Below, piece by piece: positions 1-11,433 of a stretch of 64,000 nucleotides of DNA. The translations under genes were made by a program, and so were the position numbers. The notes beneath the pieces are model-generated. The model was not told the DNA's origin. It saw only the letters and a list, made by a program, of their open reading frames with translations, and did no database searches. Source of the stretch: Peronospora farinosa (Eukaryota; Oomycota; Peronosporomycetes; Peronosporales; Peronosporaceae); NCBI GenBank assembly GCA_947646735.1, contig CANTFK010000129.1, positions 533,253 to 597,252 on the forward strand, written 5' to 3'. Numbering within the stretch: position 1 is the first letter of the stretch; each line of letters starts with the position of its first letter.

Positions 1-788
1 AAACAAGCCTGAATTATTATTGTACATGATGCCCTGACATCACCTGCAGCCGCAGCCTTTATGCCGCACGACCACCATCATCTATTCTTGCGATCGATCA
101 CCCGAGTGATTCTCATCATTGTCGTAATGCATTCATTTTACAATTAAACAAGCCTGTGGCATATTAATCCTGGATAGCGTCCACGTCCTGAGTAGAGGAT
201 CGACATTCGTCAAGGAGAAGACAGGATATTGTCAGTGACAAAACGTGCCAATTAATGGTAATGTCAACGTGTAAATTGGACAACTTGAGAGCCTTCTCCA
301 ACAAGTAAAGGGTACAACAATAATGGCTCTTGAAGCCTTCAACAAAAGCTTCCAGCTTTTCGATATCTTCTTCTATCTAGGTAGGCAAGACATAATAAAA
401 CATGTAGATTTACGCATAGCTTTCACTAATAGCACAGAAAAAACAAGCTTACAACGTGTCTCACACCTTTGGGCCGGGTCCAGCTAACAAAGGAGTCAGG
501 GACTTAAGTTCTTTCAGCAATCTGAACCTTGGGTCAGGCAGGACCTGCCAGGTTTCTTTTTATTATATAAAGTCTCTTGTGTACGGTACACATGATCCGA
601 TAAGTTTTAACCTCTGTTAAGTTATGGATATAGTCGTCCACCGTACCCATAACATAACGGAGGGAGCTCTGTATTATCAAAAAGCAATTGTGTCTAAGCG
701 TTGCATAAATAGCTCGACACACATCTTTATAATAAATCTCTATCTGTCTCTATCACTTGACGTTACGCAAGCACTGTCTGTATCAGGC
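1..788. other. Intergenic / 5' flank, no gene seen
   Basis: No ORF here resembles a known protein. The last 165 bases are open in frame with the NAD kinase but encode a low-complexity stretch unlike an enzyme N-terminus, so I read them as 5' UTR. The window edge cuts whatever lies to the left. Confidence 0.5.
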
Positions 789-2540
789 ATGAGCGATTCT
801 TTACGAGACAAGCAGTTCTCTCAGTCCTCCATTGACGCGGCTACTGTCGCATCATTTCCAAATCTGTCGCCCGTGCACGAAGCCGAGGAGACGAAGCCGC
901 CGGTCATCAACATTACTAGTCAAAACGACGTGGTCAGAATGGGCGTTACTGACCGTCAAGACGACGACGATGTGGCCGTTAATTCCGTTGCGCTCATGGA
1001 CGTAGACGACGAGCAACAGCAGCAAGTGACGATCGATACACGGCTACCTTCTTACTCGTCGTCTTCAAGCAATGGCTACACACTAGAGAACGATCTGCGT
1101 GCCATGAACAATCAGATGAAGCGTGTGTTGGCTTTTTGCGAGACTCAGCGTGAGAATCCGCTGCGGTTGCAGACCAGGATCATTGACTTGGAGGAACAGC
1201 TGCGTCAAGTCATTGCTGAGAAGAATTACTGGATGAAGCGATGCAAGGACCTCATAGGTCACCAGCCATCCGCCGTCGAGAGCTCGAAGATGGATCTGCA
1301 TGACGTTAAGAAATGTCCTCGCAAACGCTCAAACTCGGAGCTCATCGTGATTGCCGACACGTGGGCACAGCCTGGCCGTGATGGTATTTACAGTGAAGAC
1401 ACTTCCAGCGTCGTGGAGAGCGATGCGTCTTTCGGCTACAGTAAGACTGAGCTCGTGGACGATGGGGCCGCTATGCGCTCGTGTTTCCGGCTATTGCAGT
1501 GCTCAGACGAGCAGTGCGAGGTATTCAACCCCACGAATCGCAACATCCGTACGCATCACTGCTCGCGTAATAATGTGCAGCTCATGTGGGACGAGCCGCC
1601 TAAGTCGGTCCTCATTGTGAAGAAACCCAACGAACCGGAAACGACAGACATGCTCGTGCGACTGGCTCCTTGGCTTCATACAGAGAAGAACATTGACATT
1701 TTTCTTGAACCTGATGTACATGAAGAGATATCGTTGCCAAACACTAAGACATGGGGCAGCAAGCCAGAGGAGTGGGAGGAGTGTCAACGAAGAATTGACT
1801 TTGTAATTTCTCTGGGTGGTGATGGCACGGTGCTGTGGGTTTCTTCACTCTTTAGCAAGAGCGTCCCACCCGTTTTCTCGCTGGCAATGGGATCACTGGG
1901 GTTTCTAACTCCGTTTAAATCTGACAATGTTGTGGAGGAACTTACCACTGTCATTAATGGGGGCTTTTACATGTCATTGCGTTCACGTCTTACATGTACC
2001 GTGTACCGTGGCGGCAAGGAGCGCAAAATTAGTGGAAACTTGCACGCGTTGAATGAAATTGTGATCGAACGCGGGTCATCGGGTGCGCTTGTAGAGCTCA
2101 ACTGCTTCTGCGATGGTCTTGAAGTCACCAAGATTGCTGCGGACGGTATCATCATCGCAACGCCAACAGGCTCCACAGCATACTCGCTTTCAGCAGGCGG
2201 ATCCATGGCCCACCCTTCTGTGCCATCGATGCTGTTCACTCCGATCTGTCCACATACCTTGAGCTTCCGACCTCTAATTTTCCACGACAGCGCGACACTA
2301 AAGATTGAGTTTCCTGCCACCAGTCGTGCGTCAGCGTGCTGTGTCTCTTTTGATGGCAAAAATCGTGTACATATGAAGCGTGGCGATAGCATAGTCGTCC
2401 GTGTCTCGTCCTACCCGCTGCCATCAATATGTCGGGTGAATGAGAACCAGGATTGGTTTGAATCAATGATAACGAATCTCAACTGGAACCAACGCCGTGC
2501 TCAAAAACCCTGGCAACCTCCTGTCACCCGCAAGATTTAA
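789..2540 (+). CDS. NAD(+) kinase
   Basis: Phosphorylates NAD to NADP with ATP, supplying NADP(H) for biosynthesis and redox defence; probably cytosolic, since no targeting peptide is obvious. One exon. The chosen start gives 583 residues; the frame is open 55 codons further upstream, but that part looks like UTR. The N-terminal ~280 residues are Ser/Asp-rich with a short coiled coil (about residues 120-150), a regulatory extension often seen in eukaryotic NAD kinases. The catalytic domain shows the GGDGT motif near residue 343, GSLGFLTPF shortly after, the NE dipeptide in NEIVIERG, and the glycine-rich block ADGIIIATPTGSTAYSLSAG near residue 450. All family-defining motifs are present and unbroken. 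It is followed on the same strand by NOP2, 390 bp away, as a separate gene. Confidence 0.93.
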   Translation: MSDSLRDKQFSQSSIDAATVASFPNLSPVHEAEETKPPVINITSQNDVVRMGVTDRQDDDDVAVNSVALMDVDDEQQQQVTIDTRLPSYSSSSSNGYTLENDLRAMNNQMKRVLAFCETQRENPLRLQTRIIDLEEQLRQVIAEKNYWMKRCKDLIGHQPSAVESSKMDLHDVKKCPRKRSNSELIVIADTWAQPGRDGIYSEDTSSVVESDASFGYSKTELVDDGAAMRSCFRLLQCSDEQCEVFNPTNRNIRTHHCSRNNVQLMWDEPPKSVLIVKKPNEPETTDMLVRLAPWLHTEKNIDIFLEPDVHEEISLPNTKTWGSKPEEWEECQRRIDFVISLGGDGTVLWVSSLFSKSVPPVFSLAMGSLGFLTPFKSDNVVEELTTVINGGFYMSLRSRLTCTVYRGGKERKISGNLHALNEIVIERGSSGALVELNCFCDGLEVTKIAADGIIIATPTGSTAYSLSAGGSMAHPSVPSMLFTPICPHTLSFRPLIFHDSATLKIEFPATSRASACCVSFDGKNRVHMKRGDSIVVRVSSYPLPSICRVNENQDWFESMITNLNWNQRRAQKPWQPPVTRKI

Positions 2541-2929
2541 AATTCGGAGCTCTCGTCACGACTAAGTTGCTGCATCGTACAGACTGGTAATGGCAGCGCA
2601 CTACAATGCTTGGCGGTATTATTTGCCTGGCCCTATTGGTAAAATTACCACGACACTGTAGTTTCTGCATCCAAGTGCGTAAGTAAAATATTTAAATTCT
2701 TTCTTAAGTTGAGCTAGCTATAGTAATATATGAGTGAATGTAAATGATCCCTCAAGAGTGTAGGTCCCGTTTACCTTTTTTTGTTTTTCGTGTACTGCAC
2801 TTCACGTTTCGTATGAGGTGTGGTCCACCTCATCGTTGTCGCTAACCTTTGCGCACCAGTCAAATAGTGTCTGTTGCAATAGAAAAAGCAGGTTTTGATT
2901 GCACAAGTTTTTCGTCAACGTCTTGAGTT
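2541..2929. promoter_or_regulatory. Intergenic spacer between NAD kinase and NOP2
   Basis: This must hold the NAD kinase 3' end and the NOP2 promoter. It is AT-rich, with pyrimidine runs near 2778-2790. No defined motif is claimed. Confidence 0.35.
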
Positions 2930-4755
2930 ATGGCGAGACTTAATAAGCGCAAATTAAGCTCTTCACCCGCTGTAAAGACGGCAAAAGCTTTCAAGTATGT
3001 AAAGGAAGCGGTTAAACAAGAACAACGTAGTGCCAAGAGCAGCAACAAGGCGCAACTTTTTGACTCTGAAGAAGAAGAAGAAGAGAAGGACAGTGAAGAA
3101 GAAGGACCTGAAGCAGATGACGGGTTTTCAGACGTCAACAAGAAGTGGCTGAAGCTGAAGAAGAGCACAGACAGTGAGATTGGGAGGAGGAGGAGGAGGA
3201 GGAAGAAGAGGAAGAAGAAGAAGAGCTTGATATTGAACGAAAGGCTCGTCTTTTGGATGAAGAAGAGGTGTTACAGGCTCAAGAAGCTGATGAAGAAATG
3301 CGGCTAAATATTGCAAACAATGAGCCATACCATCTTCCAACTGAGGAGGAGCTAGCAGAGGAAGGTGAAGGTGACAACGACATGTCGGACCCTGCTGATG
3401 TTTATCAGCGTATTAAAGATGTGGTAGAAGTTCTGTCACAATTTAGTGCACGTCGTGAGCCTGGTCGTTCTCGTGTGGACTATATGGAATCACTGGCTAA
3501 GGATTTGGCTGGATACTTTGGCTACAACCGTGAGCTCATTGACATGTTCCTGAAGATGTTCTCGCCTGCAGAGTGTGTTGAGTTTGTAGAGGCCAATGAA
3601 CAACCACGTCCTCTGGTTATCCGTACCAATACGTTGAAGGCACGTCGTCGTGATCTCGCACAGGCACTTATCCAACGTGGTGTGAATCTTGACCCTCTCG
3701 CCAAGTGGTCGAAAGTGGGTCTGAAGATTTACGATTCACCTGTACCTATTGGTGCTACGCCCGAGTACTTGGCGGGTCACTATATGCTACAGTCGGCATC
3801 GTCGATCTGTGCTGTGATGGCGCTTGCTCCGCAGATGAACGAGCGCATACTGGATTTGGCTTGCGCTCCTGGCGGTAAGACCACGTACATTGCCCAATTG
3901 ATGAAGAACACGGGCTCTATTATTGCTAATGATCTGAAGAAGCAACGTTTGAAGGCGACGGTTGCGAACCTTCACCGTCTTGGCGTGAAAAACACATCGG
4001 TGTCGTGTTACGATGGCCGCAAGATCCCGTCACTATTTAAGGGCTTTGACCGTGTGTTGCTGGATGCTCCATGCACAGGAATGGGTGTTATTGCTCGTGA
4101 CCCGTCCATCAAGACGCAGAAGGGTGAGAAGGACGTGCAACGTCTCGCTCATTTGCAAAAGGAGTTGCTTCTAGCTGCCATTGATGCCGTTGATGCCAAG
4201 TCGAAGACAGGTGGATACATCCTCTACTCGACATGTTCCGTCATGGTTGATGAGAACGAGTCAGTTGTTGACTACGCTCTGCGCAAGCGATGCGTAAAGC
4301 TTGTGGAAACTGGACTGGACCACGGCAAGCCGGGTTTTACCCGCTACCAGCAGCAGCGTTTCCACCCGTCGGTGCAGCTCACTCGCCGATTCTACCCACA
4401 CGTGCACAACATGGATGGTTTCTACGTTGCTAAGTTCAAGAAATACGCGAATATAATGCCCTCAGAGGAGAAGGATGCAAAGAAGACAGCTGATGAACTT
4501 GATGAGGAGGCTGACGAGGCAAACATGACGAAGAAGCAGCGTGTGAAGGCCAAGAAAGAACGCAAGCAGGCGGCTGAGGATGTTGAGGCTGAGGTCGTCC
4601 AGGAAGACCAGAGTGATGTCGAGGAAGAGGAGACGAAACGACCGGCGAAGAAGCCGAAACAGGAGATCAAGACCGACAAGATCAAGCAGCACAATGTCAA
4701 AGGCAAGAAGCACGGTGGCAAAGGCAAGAAGCCGGGATGGCCGCGCAAGAATTAG
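2930..4755 (+). CDS. NOP2: NOP2/NSUN1-type rRNA (cytosine-5) methyltransferase, frameshift in this sequence
   Basis: Nucleolar enzyme of the NOP2/Sun family that methylates a cytosine in large-subunit rRNA and supports 60S assembly. After an acidic and basic N-terminus comes the RsmB-like region (RTNTLKARR), the SAM-binding motif LDLACAPGGKT, motif IV DAPCTG and motif VI YSTCSV with the catalytic cysteine, then FHPSVQLTRRFYPH and MDGFYVAKFKK; the Lys-rich tail is typical of NOP2. Residues from the ATG at 2930 run in one frame to about 3178. The methyltransferase is in another frame, open from 3178, and the switch falls in a GAG/GAA run coding poly-Glu. I tested small introns and none with sensible size and phase joins the two frames, so this is a 1-2 base indel (real or assembly). 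An alternative start at 3253 would give 500 aa with an intact catalytic domain. The stop lies in a 35-bp tandem repeat. Confidence 0.9.
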
Positions 4756-4850
4756 ACAAGCTGGTGCTAGGAAGGCCGCGCAAGGATTAGACAAGCTGGT
4801 GCTAGAAAGGCCGCGCAAGGATTAGACAAGCTGGTGCTAGGAAGGCCGTG
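4739..4850 (+). repeat. 35-bp tandem repeat across the NOP2 stop codon
   Basis: Three 35-bp units (4739-4773, 4774-4808, 4809-4843) plus a 7-bp partial unit, differing by one or two bases. Unit 1 encodes the last NOP2 residues and its TAG stop; units 2 and 3 repeat the same PRKD/N-stop context downstream. Confidence 0.9.
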
Positions 4851-4911
4851 TTGGATATCATTCCAATAGTCCTTCAAGGATAATAGATAACTTTTTATAT
4901 GTTCATGGCAT

Positions 4912-7900
4912 TCAATTCGCATCTGGCTGTCGCTCATGATACAAAAGTGTCGATCGGTCTGTCTCAAATAGCTTAATGTGATTCCACACGCGACAGAAGA
5001 CGTTGCCACAGCTAATAAATGCATCTCGGTCTGCACATGTGGTGCATGCCAATTTGAGAGCCATCATAGCCTTTTCGTGTCGAGTAGACGCAGTGTGAAT
5101 TGCTAGCAGACTTCGCTGTGGGTCGGCAATGCACTCTTTGCACAACGTGTCGTTCCCAATTGACCCACAAAGTCGGCAGTGCTTGCTCATGTAGAATGAG
5201 TCGATAGATCGAAAACCACGTCGAGTTGACGTGACGCTGTCATACGCTTGTTGACGAGCTTTCACGGACGACCGAGGCAGGGTTGCATACCACGAGCGAA
5301 TATTGGCTCCAGTCAACAGGAAAAGCCGCTCAAGGCTTGGAATGATCTGTAGTAAGCAGTGTTAGTTCAGCAAGACAAAGCCTCCGAGTCGATGAGAGTA
5401 TCATCGTACCTGTTTGGTGATATAGTAATGATGATTGACACTATAATGCTTGTGCTTGTCGAAGTACTCATCCGGTGACACAACCAAGTCCATCAACCGT
5501 GCGCCGGGAGGTCCGTTTACTACAACATAGGGTACCCGCTCGGCATACCGTGGTTCTGCTCGTGGATCTTTTCCCATAGCTTTTATACTGACGAGTGCTG
5601 CAGGAGGAGCACTACAAAAAGAAATTGAACAACCACTTACTCATAAACACCAGCAACCCAATGGTTCGCACCTTCCACTGACGTAGGTCCCTAAGCGAAC
5701 TTCTTTAGCAAAGATGAACTCTTTCAGTGGTACTCGATCTCCCAGAATTTGCAGCCAGTATTTTTCCAATCCCTCCTTCACCTTGGACAAGTCACACGAT
5801 TCAAAGAGCTTCTCCAGCGACTGTTGCATTGCATGTTGAACGACCCCGCATGAATCGCGTCGAACTGTCTCGATCCCTTTTGACTCAATAACACCAGCCT
5901 CTTGTGTTGGTGACTCAAATTTGTTGCCAACGTACCGCTTTTTAGATACAAGTATACAGCCCATATACACTTTCTCCAACTTAAGCGTCACAGGTCTATG
6001 GACATCGTACAAGATGATGGTAAGGAACGGTACCTCAAGCGTCGAATGATAGAAAACACAGGCATATTTACCTTGGATTCGAAGCAGTAACCGCATCAGC
6101 GATTTCTTGTCCGATTCGAAAGGCATCTTCTTTGGATCTTCCCTTCAATAGAACAAAGACACTATCGGTATCGCCGTACACCACCACCTTGGCATTCCAT
6201 TCTGAGCACCCTTCTATCAGTCGAACAGCAGCTTCAAGCGTGCATCTTCCAGTCTACCGTAATTGGAAACAGCCAACCGATGCATAACAATAAGTAAAGT
6301 AAAGCAAAGTACAAAGTGAACAAGCTTTTGAACCTACCTGAACGATGGCATCAGCCAGTTGAGCACACGGCATGCGTCCCGAAAACCCAGCCGCCGTGTA
6401 GCCATATGTCACATTCGAGATCATTTTCAGCGCTAGCTGTCGCGCATTCAACACCTTTACTAGTCGATCCTGGTTGAACTGTTTTGCAGACTTCATCGAT
6501 TTCTTCACCATAATCCGCGTTGACAAAATTTCGTCTAGGATAAGCGGGAGAACTCCATGTCGATACGTTTTGGGACAGAACAATGTTCCATTCGGTGCAA
6601 TGATCATATCGTCTTTGCATTGCAAAAGTCCGGTGGCATCTGGGGTGAATTCGACTACTCCAAGTGATGTCTCTAACTCGGGATTCAGCCCATCCTTCAA
6701 GCTTCCTAGAAGAGTTGAATAGCACAGATTGTACCCGATCACAAGTGATGGATACAAAGACTATGACACCAACAACGAAGGAAAACATTACTTTCAATCA
6801 GCAAATATAGAGGATTTCGAGCAACTAAAAGCACATCCGTACCTGAAAATCAAGAACGACGACAGGATCTGAATAAAAGCTCGAGTGTGGTTCCATCACA
6901 AGTGGAATGCACTCCATCGGCGCCTGACCAGCCACCTGATTTCTGCTTGGTGATACCAATAAGAAATTCTTTCGCTTCGTCACGCGCAACATGACAGCCT
7001 CGACTCGGTACTGTGACCCTCGCGACAACACAGAGTAAAAATCTATCCCAAATAACCGAGCCATTTCGCTAGACCGATCATAGTTCAGAAACAAACATGT
7101 TTAGGAAGCGTACCAGGCAAAGCCACAACAAAAAGAGAAACGTACCTTGTCCTAGTGATCAGCTGCATTTTAGAAAGAATTCGGAGATTAAGAGTAGCTC
7201 GCTCTAGGAAGTACCTAATCACCTTCCAGCGCATTTGACCACCTTCGCGGAACCATGACGTCAATCGTTCAGCTGAGTATACGGGATATGGCCGTTTTAG
7301 AACAGCCCACACGACATCTTCAAGAGCATAGCGCGGCAGTTTGAGCTGAAGCAGGCAGAGTCGTAGGAAACGAAACTTAATTCACCAGTCTCCGCTATAA
7401 CGTGTAACAAGAAACACCTACCTCAGAGCGAGTCATTCGCCAAACATTTAAAACGAATCTGCCGTGAATCCATAGCCCAGCTGCCCTGTTCAAACCCCAC
7501 GTTGTACCGATAGACGCTTCTTTTTGGCTGCCCTCTTCGTGGTCCGGAACTACGGTCACATTTCGAGGATCTATTGGTGCTGATGGAAGACGAGATAACG
7601 ACTGGATGAGGTCGATCTAAAAACATAGACATCGCAGTGAGACATGCGCTTACTAAACAAACAAACGAAACGCTCACACTCATCTGGGATGCTCGATCGA
7701 CAAGATATCCAATTGAAGACTTTTGCACTTCAAACCCTACCAAAAAGTCTGGATCCCATCGCCTTACCAATGCCTCTAAAGAATGCAGGAGATCACGCTC
7801 GTCCGATGCAAATGATACCGATACGTCGCCGCTATCAACGCACAAACCAACGCCTCTTGGCGTTGATTCATTCATGTCGTCCAGTCTTACCATGATAAAA

Positions 7901-10900
7901 CCGCGCTCTTTTGCCTTGGAAATCGTCGGTCCCTCTTGAGCCTCTACGGCGTAGCAGATTGCGTCAATCGGGTCGTGGAGAGGATTCGGTAGCATATTGC
8001 CACGAGATGCCGCAAATGTTTCGATCGACAGTATCGTAACATTTGACAGAATCGTCGATGCGCTCGAAGTACTCGAGGGAGAGGCTGTAGCTATTAGTGA
8101 TGATCGAGCACGCTTGCGTCGTGTCTGACCAGATACCAGAAATGTCAAGCAATAGTATTGAGGACATCACAGAAGCAAGTCATTGCCCACCTTTGCAGGA
8201 ATGCCGCGGCTTTTGACATTGTTTGACACCCAATCCATAAGATTACTAGCTTCTGGAGGCAATCGTGCTGGCATCCGTAAACGACGTTCCTGGAAGAGAG
8301 GTACAAAATCCGTAAGACTGCTTTGTTACAGTAATCACCAGTAAACTAATACCTTTGCACCTCTTCCATGAAGGTTATCAGAGGGCTTTAACTGGGACAT
8401 TTTATACCAAGTCATATTCCCCGTGCTGTCACTGTTGCCACCACTGCAGAGAGGATTCAGCAGCTGGCGCGAGGCAGCGGTATCAAACGTCAACAAATTG
8501 CTCGCATTGTGCGGTTTAAAATCAAATTTCTTCCCTCCGAATACCATCGCTTTGTCAGGGATATCGGCAGCAATACTGTAAAAAGCGGGTCGGTACTACA
8601 AACAGATCATCCAAACACAATTGTGAGCGGCGCACTTGAAAAACCCATGCATTGTATCGTTGCCAAACCTGCATAGGATTCACCCCAAGTTTCTGCGATG
8701 ATGAAATAATTTCGGAAAAGGATGGAGGCTCGCGACTGAAAAGCCACAAGCGATTATTGCCTGTTGCTGCTTGTAATGGCGCCTGAACTCTCGGAGTTAC
8801 TCGGAGTGGCTGCGGGTGGGGCGTTAGTGACAGTTGCGAACAATCAACCGGATCCGATTCTTCCGATGCTAATGGTATCGGCTCTTGCGGCCGAGGCGGG
8901 AGCAGATCTTCGATGTCACCGACAAAAGGCAAATCTTCTGGACTGACCCCAAATCGAATTGACCTAGCAGCATTCGTCGACGACTTCACAATGTTTCAGT
9001 TGGTAAGTGGCAATATCATACAAGAAGCTTCCATACCTTCTGCAAATGCGTCTGTGGAGTACGGAGGACGACGCCGCGAGGGCTCCCAAGGTCACTCAGT
9101 GGACTTACGATTGGTCGAGACTCACGTTCAGCAACATCCCACCAATCGTTGTTTTCTGGCAAAGTGGGCGCTTGACTTGCAATGTGCTTTTCAACCACAC
9201 GTTGGGATGCCAAGATATCTCCAATCTCGTCATTTCGATTGCTCCATTTGCTAATGTTCTCTTCTTCACCATTGTCGTCGGGTGTGTTGTATCCGTCACT
9301 ATCGTTTCTTCCGCGGTCTTTACTGTCTGCATGATCTGGGCCGCTTTCTTGCTGCATCGCTAGGAGAACATTTACAATAGCTTCGTCCTCTTCGGCTGAC
9401 TGTCCGAACGAAAAATTTGAGCAAATGTCGATCACACCGATCAAGAAGACAAAGTACCTGGTTCGTCTCACGTTTGCCATTGGCTTCGATCTCAGCTTGA
9501 CTGTAAGAGTATTCACTTTCCATGGCAATCGAATTTCCGCATGACACCACATCGTGAGCAGGCAGTGGCTGATCAAGAACAGAAGATCCGCTGTTGATCT
9601 GTTGTCCTTCCATCTGCTTTGTTAATGCCTGTAACACTGTGTCAACAGATTTCTTCATTTTGTCCTTGAAAAATGATTGTGACAGCAGTGATGATGCTGA
9701 CTGTGCCGGTGAAACGCTCATTGACGAGCCTCTACACGTAGATACATCAACGTTGCGGGGGAGGCTTAATGACATCGTGGGCGTTCCCCTTTCACCTTGT
9801 TGCATCTTTCGTAATCTCTCCTCCTATCGCTTGCAAAAAAGTACTACGTTAGCTTCTCTCGCATATGGCCACAACCACTTTACAAACAATCGATAACATA
9901 CTTCCCATATAGCTGCCAGCGACGGCACATTCCGTAGCTCGCCTGTGCCTTCTGCTTCTTTTTGTTGGGATTCAAACCTCTTTGGGTTCAAAATACATGC
10001 AGCCGCAACATCAGCTTCTAGTGCACAACTGGATTGCCGATCAAACCACCGCTTCGGCGCTTGAGAAACCGGCGCATACCGTCCCACGCAAGAAGATGCT
10101 GTTGTATCCAAGCCATTGATCCTATCAGCTGGGACGTTCGGGAGAAGAATAACGCGATAATCTCCCGACGTCTCCACTAGATGATCCTGCGTTACTGGAA
10201 TAGGAAACCGAAACTTAAGGTAACAGCTTAGTAAAGTACACCTTGCAACAACATTGGAGCTATACCCAACAGCTTGACCCAAACTTACCTTGACATTGCT
10301 GAACGCCACGCAGTTCATCCCTTCAATGTTGTAATCAGCAAAAACCTGCATCAACATTCATTCATGCCACCCATCCGATGTCAATCAACAATTTCCTACT
10401 ACATATAACTCTCTACATCTCAATTACCTGCATTAAAAATGGCACATGTGCTTCATAAGCTTGAAACCGTCTTTCACCGACCTTTCCACTCGCAAGCAGT
10501 TGGACAACTGTCATGACAACCCGTGGATTATATAAAAAGATCTGCACAAAGAGTTTTGGACGTGGATGATAGCCGTAAAACGGCGTTCCTTGGACAATCA
10601 GCATCTACTCAACACCCACAACAACAAATAAAAAATTAAATTGTATCATTTCTCTCTCCAAACCTCCTTTGTACTTGACACAACCCCCTCACCTTTGCTA
10701 TAATTTTACTACAACAATGTATACCATTGACTTGCTGCTTCTTTTCTTGTCTTTGTTGCTGTTTAAACGCATGAGCAGCTTCAAGATCCTTAGCCAAACG
10801 AGGTAAAAGAGCTCGAAGACGTTTTAAAGTGTCAAAATCAGCATCATCTTGAGCTCGAAAGTAAAAATAAGGAAAAATCTAGCATCAAATCATACAAAAC

Positions 10901-11160
10901 ATGACTTTTAGACGTTAAAAGCAAAGATTTACGGCCAAAAACCACAAAAAACTGACCCCATGGATGTGCATAAGTGTCTTTTGACCAGCGGGTGTAGCAC
11001 CAAAGATACGTACGACAGGAACCTCACGAGCACGTATATAACAAGGAGAAGTAGGAAGGTTCTTGATAGCATACGCAGGTAGCGGTTTACTCTGGTAAGA
11101 ATCCACGACAACGACTTCGACGCGGAGCTCTTCAGCGTCATTTTCCTCCATTATTGTCAT
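4912..11160 (-). CDS. REV3: DNA polymerase zeta catalytic subunit REV3 (many exons)
   Basis: Family-B translesion polymerase that extends from mismatched or damaged primer ends. The N-terminus (exon 1, 11160-10957) gives FGATPAGQKTLMHIHG and exon 2 continues FPYFYFRAQ, both REV3 hallmarks. The exonuclease-like domain (about 8150-7640) has LSIETFA and FLVGFEVQKSSIGYL, the degenerate REV3 form without exonuclease acidic residues. GLWIHGRFVLNVWRMTRSE leads to the polymerase domain: motif A DFQSLYPSLVIGYN (about 6850-6740), motif B around LKMISNVTYGYT (about 6410), and motif C YGDTDSVF (about 6160). The last exon (5346-4912) has two cysteine clusters, CRLCG...LCKEC and CTTC...CGNVFC, which in the family bind zinc and an Fe-S cluster for POLD2/POLD3. 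I estimate 15-17 exons with 60-90 bp introns; not every junction was resolved. Head-to-head with the tepsin-like gene. Confidence 0.92.
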
Positions 11161-11433
11161 TTTTGTCGTCGTTATTGTACATATTCTTATTTAGCGTATA
11201 ACTATATTCTTCATCAGAGGTATCATTTACCTCGTATATTTAATAATCATTTCATTGTATCGAACGGTTTAAAACCAAAAAAACCTCATGAATAGCATAA
11301 CGACGTGTTCGAATTCGATTCTAGAGGTTCGTGTCGTCGCGCCGACGTCCCCCTGCTGCCAAATCGCTAACCGACGCGCCCCATCTCGTCCTCTTGTCCC
11401 ATTTATATAGACTACATTCTATCGTATATACAA
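11161..11433. promoter_or_regulatory. Shared divergent promoter region (REV3 / tepsin-like)
   Basis: 273 bp separate the two start codons, which face away from each other. The REV3 side is AT-rich and the middle GC-rich. Bidirectional use is inferred from spacing only. Confidence 0.5.

Noticed and set aside
7423..8148. Loss of exonuclease acidic residues in REV3 as a mutation
   Set aside because: REV3 family members normally lack them, so this is a family trait.
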